Shown here: positions 59,744-64,000 of the stretch, piece after piece
Layout of the letters: every line of letters begins with the position of its first letter
How positions within the stretch are numbered: the first letter of the stretch is position 1
Origin: Nonomuraea soli
GTDB lineage: Bacteria; Actinomycetota; Actinomycetes; Streptosporangiales; Streptosporangiaceae
Assembly: GCF_013761175.1 (NCBI RefSeq)
Contig: NZ_JACDUR010000006.1
Coordinates: 310,001 to 374,000 of the forward strand
Direction: 5' to 3'
DNA length: 64,000 nt
The notes under the pieces: generated by a model
Databases searched by the model: none
Told to the model about the DNA's origin: nothing
The model's input: only the letters and a program-made list of their open reading frames with translations
Position numbers and translations under genes: made by a program

Positions 59744-61725
59744 TTCGACGCGTGTTAGTGGCTCTGCTCGTGGTTGCCGCCTCGGCGGCACCCGCGCACG
59801 CCTCGCCCGGCGACCGGATCCAGGACCTGGGCGTCCCCCTGCAAGACGTGCTGCTGATCGGCGGCACCGTCGCCCCCGGGCCGGACGGCAGGACGGTGCT
59901 CTGGGGCGCCTCGTCGGGCGCCCCCGCCCACCTCAACGCCGTGGACCCGGCCACCGGAGCCGAGGTCGCCCGCTACGACCTGCCGGAGGCGGGCGGCTCG
60001 TGGGCCGTCGAGGCCACCCCCGACGGCAGCGTCTACGTCGGCTCCTACGGCGACGGGCGGCTGTACCGGTGGACGGCCGCGGGCGTGCAGGACCTGGGGC
60101 GGCCCATCGCCTCGGAGAACTTCATCTGGTCGGTCGCCGCCGGTGAGGGCGCCACGGTCTACGGCGGCACCTCGCCGGGCGGCCGGCTGTTCGGCTACGA
60201 CCCGGCCACCGGGGTACGCGACTACGGCAAGCTGTCGGCCACCCACGCCTACGTCCGCAGCGTGTCGGTGACCGGCGGCAAGATCTACGCGGGCACCGAG
60301 GCGCCCGCGAAGGTCTTCGAGGTCGACGTCGCCAGTGGCCAGTCGGTCGAGCTGCCCACCCCGCCCGGCCTGGACCCGGTGGGCAAGTGGGCCTACGACG
60401 TCAACGCCGTCGACGGCTACCTCTACGTCCGCTACGGCGGCGCCACCCCCGGCCCGCTGCACGTGTGGGACATCGCCGCCCGCCAGTGGGTGGACGCCCT
60501 CGACCAGGCGCACGGGCTGGACGTCTCGCCTCCCGACGCCGAGGGGCGAATCTACTTTGTAAAGGGCGGCGAGCTGGTCCGCTACGACCCGCGCACCCGC
60601 ACCGTCACCTCCACCGGCATGCCGTTCACCGGCCGGGTCTCCAACACGCGCGGCATCGGCTGGGCCGAGCTCGGCCTGCCCGACTACCCCGGCAAGAGCA
60701 TCGTGGGCCTGCTGTGGCGCGGCCTGATGTTCCGCTACAACCCCGAGACCGGGGCCAGGAGCTTCGTGCAGACCGGCGTGCGCGGCGAGCCCATCGACGT
60801 GACCGCGATGTCGGAAGGGCCCGACGGGCGCGTCTACCTGGGCGGCTTCCTCAACGGCGGCTTCGCCGCGATCAACCCGCAGAGCGGGGAGCGGGAGGAG
60901 TTCCACACCTTCTCCCAGAGCGAGGACATGACCACCCACGACGGCAAGCTGTACGTCGGCGCCTACCCCGAGGCCCGCGTGTACGGCTACGACCCCGCGC
61001 TGCCGTGGAACAGCACCGAGTACTCTCCCAGCCCGGAGCCGGGGCCCGCGGCCAACCCCGCGCGGCTCTTCGACTTCGCCGCCGACCACCAGATCCGGCC
61101 GCGCGCCATGGTCTCGGCGGGCCGCTACCTGGCCGTGGGCACCATGCCCGACCTGGGCCACCTCGGCGGCGTGCTGGCGCTCTACGACGGCGAGAACGTC
61201 ACGTCGCAGCGCCACGTCATCCCCGACCAGAGCATCGTCTCGCTGGCCTACCGCGACGGCGTCGTCTACGGCGGCACCTCGATCTACAGCGGCCAGAGCG
61301 CCACGCCGCCCACCCAGACGGAGGCCAGGCTCTTCGCCTGGTCGGTGGCGCAGAACAGGCTGCTGTGGGAGATGGTCCCGGCGCCCGGCAAGCCCGCCAT
61401 CCCGGCGCTGACGTTCGACGACCGCGGCCGGTTGTGGGGCATCGCCGGCGGCGAGGTGTTCGGCGTGGACCCGGGCAGCCGCAAGGTCGTGTCGCGGGTG
61501 ACGCTGTCGGCGTCGAAGAGCGCCAGTGGTCAGCTGGCCTTCAACCGCCAGGACCGCAAGCTGTACGGCGCGCACGCCGGCCAGTCGCTGTTCTCGCTCG
61601 ACCCGCGCACGCGCCGCCATGCCGTACTGAAGGAAGGACCTGTGCACCACCTCGCGGTGCACAGGTCGGGGGACGTCTACTTCGCCGAGGGTTCCCGGCT
61701 GTTCCGGCTTCAGCAGATCCGGTAG
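59734..61725 (+). CDS. Secreted beta-propeller protein 4
   Basis: The 663-residue paralogue has a signal peptide (IRRVLVALLVVAASAAPAHAS) and a propeller with FIWSVAAGEGATVYGG, HAYVRSVSV, QIRPRAMVSAG, LGGVLALYDG and DQSIVSLAYRDGVVYGGTS blocks. It is most like propeller 5, and the two converge and overlap by 16 bp. The start codon lies in the middle of operator 7. Confidence 0.83.
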   Translation: MTLIRRVLVALLVVAASAAPAHASPGDRIQDLGVPLQDVLLIGGTVAPGPDGRTVLWGASSGAPAHLNAVDPATGAEVARYDLPEAGGSWAVEATPDGSVYVGSYGDGRLYRWTAAGVQDLGRPIASENFIWSVAAGEGATVYGGTSPGGRLFGYDPATGVRDYGKLSATHAYVRSVSVTGGKIYAGTEAPAKVFEVDVASGQSVELPTPPGLDPVGKWAYDVNAVDGYLYVRYGGATPGPLHVWDIAARQWVDALDQAHGLDVSPPDAEGRIYFVKGGELVRYDPRTRTVTSTGMPFTGRVSNTRGIGWAELGLPDYPGKSIVGLLWRGLMFRYNPETGARSFVQTGVRGEPIDVTAMSEGPDGRVYLGGFLNGGFAAINPQSGEREEFHTFSQSEDMTTHDGKLYVGAYPEARVYGYDPALPWNSTEYSPSPEPGPAANPARLFDFAADHQIRPRAMVSAGRYLAVGTMPDLGHLGGVLALYDGENVTSQRHVIPDQSIVSLAYRDGVVYGGTSIYSGQSATPPTQTEARLFAWSVAQNRLLWEMVPAPGKPAIPALTFDDRGRLWGIAGGEVFGVDPGSRKVVSRVTLSASKSASGQLAFNRQDRKLYGAHAGQSLFSLDPRTRRHAVLKEGPVHHLAVHRSGDVYFAEGSRLFRLQQIR

Positions 61726-63656
61726 GTGTAGAAGTTCTCGTTGCGTGACAGGTACAGGTGCCCGTCAGGGCCCTTGAGCAGGTTGGAGATCGGCCGGGCG
61801 ATGAGGCTCAGCGCCATCGTCGCCCGGTCGATGCGGTAGGCCTTGCCCTGGACCTTGCCCCACAGGTAGCCGTTGTGGAAGACGATGTTGGTGTCGAGCC
61901 ACACCTGGACGGCGGTGGACCAAGGGTAGGTGCCGTGCTTGGAGACACGCAGGGTCCGGCCGGTGGCCGGGTCGACCTCGTAGAGCGCGTCGGGGGTCAG
62001 GCCCCACAGCCTGCCCTGGTCGTCGAAGGTGATCGAGCCGAGCGACAGGTCGCCCTCGACCGGGACGGTCTGCCACTTGAGCGCGTCGGTGGCGATGTCG
62101 TAGGCGAACAGCGTGCCCTGTCCCTGGGGCGTGCTGATGCCGCCGAAGGCGCTGGTGGCGCCGTAGACGACGCCGTCGCGGTAGGCCAGGCCGATCACCG
62201 ACTGGCCCGGGATGATGCCGCGCCTGACCCTGAGGGCGCCGGTCGCGGGGTCGAGCAGGCTGAGCGCCCCGCCGAGCGTGCCGGACTTGGGCACGGTGCC
62301 GAAGGCCAGCCAGTCGCCCGCCGAGACCATCGCGAACGGGCGGTCCTGCTCCTGCTCGCTCAGGTTGGCCAGCAGTTTCGGGGTGCCGTTCTCGAACTCG
62401 TAGATCCGGGCTCCCGGGTAGACGCCCAGGTAGAGCTTGCCCTTGTGGGTGGTGATGCCCTCGCTCTGGCCGACGTTGGGCCAGAACTGGGACTCGCCGG
62501 TCGCCGGGTCGTAGGCGGCCAGGCCGCCGGTGAAGAAGCCTCCGCCGTAGACGCGGCCGTCGGGGCCGTTGCCGAGGGAGCGGATGCTGACGGGCTGGCC
62601 GGTCAGCGTGCCTTCCAGGAGCCTGCCCTTGCCGCTCTTGCGGTCGTAGTGCCAGAGGCGGCCCGTCGAGCCGGTGCCGATGAGGGTGTCGCCGACCCAG
62701 CCGAGGGTTCTGGCGGCGCCGCCGTAGTCGGTGAATCCCAGCTTCGTGATCGTGCCGGTGATGAGGTCGTATCTGACGAGTTCCTCGTGCTGGAAGAGGT
62801 AGGCGTGGCGCCCGTGCCTGCCGCCGCCGACGGTCAGGCTGTCGACGTCGTCGACCACGTCCTTCCAGACGCGGCGCTCCAGGTCGTAGACGCCCATGGG
62901 GTTGGTGCCGTCGCTGCGGCCGAAGCGCACGAGCAGGTGGCGGCCGACCACGTCGAGGTCGTAGGCGTAGCCGCTGCCCTGCACGGGCGGGTCGATGACG
63001 GTCGTGCCGGTCTCGCCGACCACCGCGATCTTCATGCTGGAGGCGCCCATGCCGGCGTAGAGCGTGCCGTCGGGGCCGACGGCCAGGTCGCGGACGAACT
63101 GCTCGCCGGGCACCGGGTTGCCCAGGTCGGTGGTGGTGCCGGTGGCGGGGTCGTAGCGGAACAGCTTGCCGCCGGGGGAGGTGCCGCCGTAGACGGCGTC
63201 GGCGGTGGCGGCCACGGTCCACACGAAGGTCTCGGTGGCGATGGGGATGCCCAGTTCCACGACCTTGTCCTGGTCGGGCAGGTAGCGGAACAGGCGGCCC
63301 ATCGCGCCGGCCGTGGCGTTGTAGCTGCCGACGTAGACGCTGTGGTCGGGGGCGACGGAGACGGCCCACGAGCCCAGGGCGAGCGGCAGCGGTCGCTCGG
63401 CGATGAGGCTGCCGTCGAGGGCGTCGCGGATGCCGAGCTGGGCGGGGCCGGAGGCGCTGGAGGTCACCGAGTAGACGCGCGGGCCCGCCGGGTGACTTCG
63501 GTCGAGCGCGGTGCCCGCCGTGGTGGCGCCGGTGAGGGGGAGGGTGCCGAGGGTGGAGAAGCCGCAGCCGGTCGGTGGAGCGGCTGATGCGGATTCGGCC
63601 TGGACCGCGCTGGTGAGGGAGAAAGCTAACAGGAGCACTGCCAGCTTGGGGAGCAT
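61710..63656 (-). CDS. Secreted beta-propeller protein 5
   Basis: The 648-residue paralogue has a signal peptide (MLPKLAVLLLAFSLTSAVQA) and the shared FVWTVAATADAVYGG, EQFVRDLAV, QDRPFAMVSAG, LGGALSLLDPATG and GQSVIGLAYRDGVVYGATS blocks. I chose ATG 63656, five bases after GGAGG; a TTG at 63668 is in frame. Its promoter region holds operator 8 just upstream. A Cys early in the mature chain (TGCGF) is shared in part with propeller 3 and may form a disulfide. Confidence 0.83.
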   Translation of the reverse strand: MLPKLAVLLLAFSLTSAVQAESASAAPPTGCGFSTLGTLPLTGATTAGTALDRSHPAGPRVYSVTSSASGPAQLGIRDALDGSLIAERPLPLALGSWAVSVAPDHSVYVGSYNATAGAMGRLFRYLPDQDKVVELGIPIATETFVWTVAATADAVYGGTSPGGKLFRYDPATGTTTDLGNPVPGEQFVRDLAVGPDGTLYAGMGASSMKIAVVGETGTTVIDPPVQGSGYAYDLDVVGRHLLVRFGRSDGTNPMGVYDLERRVWKDVVDDVDSLTVGGGRHGRHAYLFQHEELVRYDLITGTITKLGFTDYGGAARTLGWVGDTLIGTGSTGRLWHYDRKSGKGRLLEGTLTGQPVSIRSLGNGPDGRVYGGGFFTGGLAAYDPATGESQFWPNVGQSEGITTHKGKLYLGVYPGARIYEFENGTPKLLANLSEQEQDRPFAMVSAGDWLAFGTVPKSGTLGGALSLLDPATGALRVRRGIIPGQSVIGLAYRDGVVYGATSAFGGISTPQGQGTLFAYDIATDALKWQTVPVEGDLSLGSITFDDQGRLWGLTPDALYEVDPATGRTLRVSKHGTYPWSTAVQVWLDTNIVFHNGYLWGKVQGKAYRIDRATMALSLIARPISNLLKGPDGHLYLSRNENFYTYRIC

Positions 63657-63678
63657 GCCATCCTCCAAAGGATCGATG

Positions 63679-63696
63679 ATACGGTCTTGACCGTAA
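63679..63696. promoter_or_regulatory. Operator 8, upstream of propeller 5
   Basis: ATACGGTCTTGACCGTAA is a near-perfect palindrome lying 22 bp before the ATG of the minus-strand propeller 5 gene. It is the last site of the eight and marks the right boundary of the regulon in this window. Confidence 0.85.
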
Positions 63697-63723
63697 TCTT
63701 CGGCGGAGGGCCTGGCAAGGGCG

Positions 63724-64000
63724 TCAGGCCGTCGTGACGATCTCGTCGGCGCGCTCCCGGGTGCCGTCGGCGGCGAACCACTCGCGCTCGGCGGCGAACC
63801 AGGTGCGCCACTGCCGCTCCAGGCCGGGGCCGTCGCGCTCGGCGACCCGCCGCCACCGCACGGGCTCGGGGGCCTCGACCCACACGGTCCAGGCGAGCAG
63901 GTGGGCGGCCGAACGCCTGGCCGTACCGACGCCCTCGATGAGGAGCACCGGCGCGGGCGGGACGGTCACCACCTCGGCGTAGGCGTCGCGCACCCAGTCG
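63724..64000 (-). CDS. P-loop kinase-like protein (uridine-kinase type), C-terminal part
   Basis: The frame stays open to the window edge, so the start and Walker A lie outside. The visible C-terminal portion contains the core strand VLLIEGVGTARRSAAHLLAWTVWVEAPEPVRWRRVAERDG, typical of uridine-kinase-like or related P-loop NTPases, followed by a Trp-rich helix WRTWFAAEREWFAADGTRERADEIV. It has no operator of the 18-bp family in view and is probably unrelated to the locus. Confidence 0.65.
   Translation of the reverse strand, partial: DWVRDAYAEVVTVPPAPVLLIEGVGTARRSAAHLLAWTVWVEAPEPVRWRRVAERDGPGLERQWRTWFAAEREWFAADGTRERADEIVTTA

Overview
The window is GC-rich, tightly packed actinobacterial chromosome. 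The gene content (divergent TetR, MarR, XRE and LacI regulators, coxMSL-type hydroxylases, many GTG/TTG starts, many 4-bp ATGA/GTGA overlaps) fits a soil actinomycete such as Nonomuraea or another member of the Streptosporangiales. The taxon is an inference; no rRNA or marker gene is present. I saw no tRNA, rRNA, CRISPR array, intact insertion sequence or prophage.

Layout. (1) 1-5780: end of a peptide/opine/nickel-type ABC uptake operon (binding-protein tail, two permeases, two ATPases) that continues into a sugar-isomerase-like TIM barrel and a PIG-L deacetylase, suggesting uptake and processing of an N-acylated sugar conjugate. (2) 5790-11140: a small S4 RNA-binding protein, then a uracil-type NCS2 permease in one operon with a three-subunit molybdenum hydroxylase. 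The permease has a 131-bp leader with a nested inverted-repeat structure whose closing stem covers the ribosome-binding site. (3) 11209-18382: a 14-repeat leucine-rich-repeat protein, a lipoprotein, and a LacI-type regulator divergent from a complete branched-chain-amino-acid-type ABC transporter. (4) 18366-31823: cytochrome bd (cydAB) behind an unusual dyad-rich promoter, then single accessory genes (polysaccharide deacetylase lipoprotein, CoxG-like protein, TetR/alcohol dehydrogenase-like pair, quinone reductase/XRE pair, MarR/amidohydrolase pair, FrnE-like thioredoxin-fold protein, PepSY lipoprotein). (5) 31837-40897: thymidine kinase, a hydantoinase/oxoprolinase AB pair, a zinc-ribbon membrane protein divergent from a two-gene module of unknown function, and a Gfo/Idh/MocA oxidoreductase.

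(6) 40926-63696 is the most interesting part: a 23-kb locus in which every transcription unit I can define starts at an 18-bp palindrome, consensus TTHCGGTCNNGACCGWAA, found eight times with the left-arm CGGTC invariant. It holds a sugar-type ABC importer (binding protein and two permeases, no ATPase), two DegT/DnrJ-type aminotransferases, two DHDPS-family lyases, an atypical NAD-epimerase-like protein, two adjacent pairs of amidohydrolases (each pair one intact and one with lost metal ligands), five paralogous secreted beta-propeller proteins of about 640-810 residues, and a three-part regulator (receptor-like, GGDEF-like and winged-helix segments). I read it as one regulon for capture, extracellular processing and catabolism of an unknown, probably amino- or uronic-type glycan. 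I do not recognise it as a described system. The window ends in the 3' part of a P-loop kinase-like gene.
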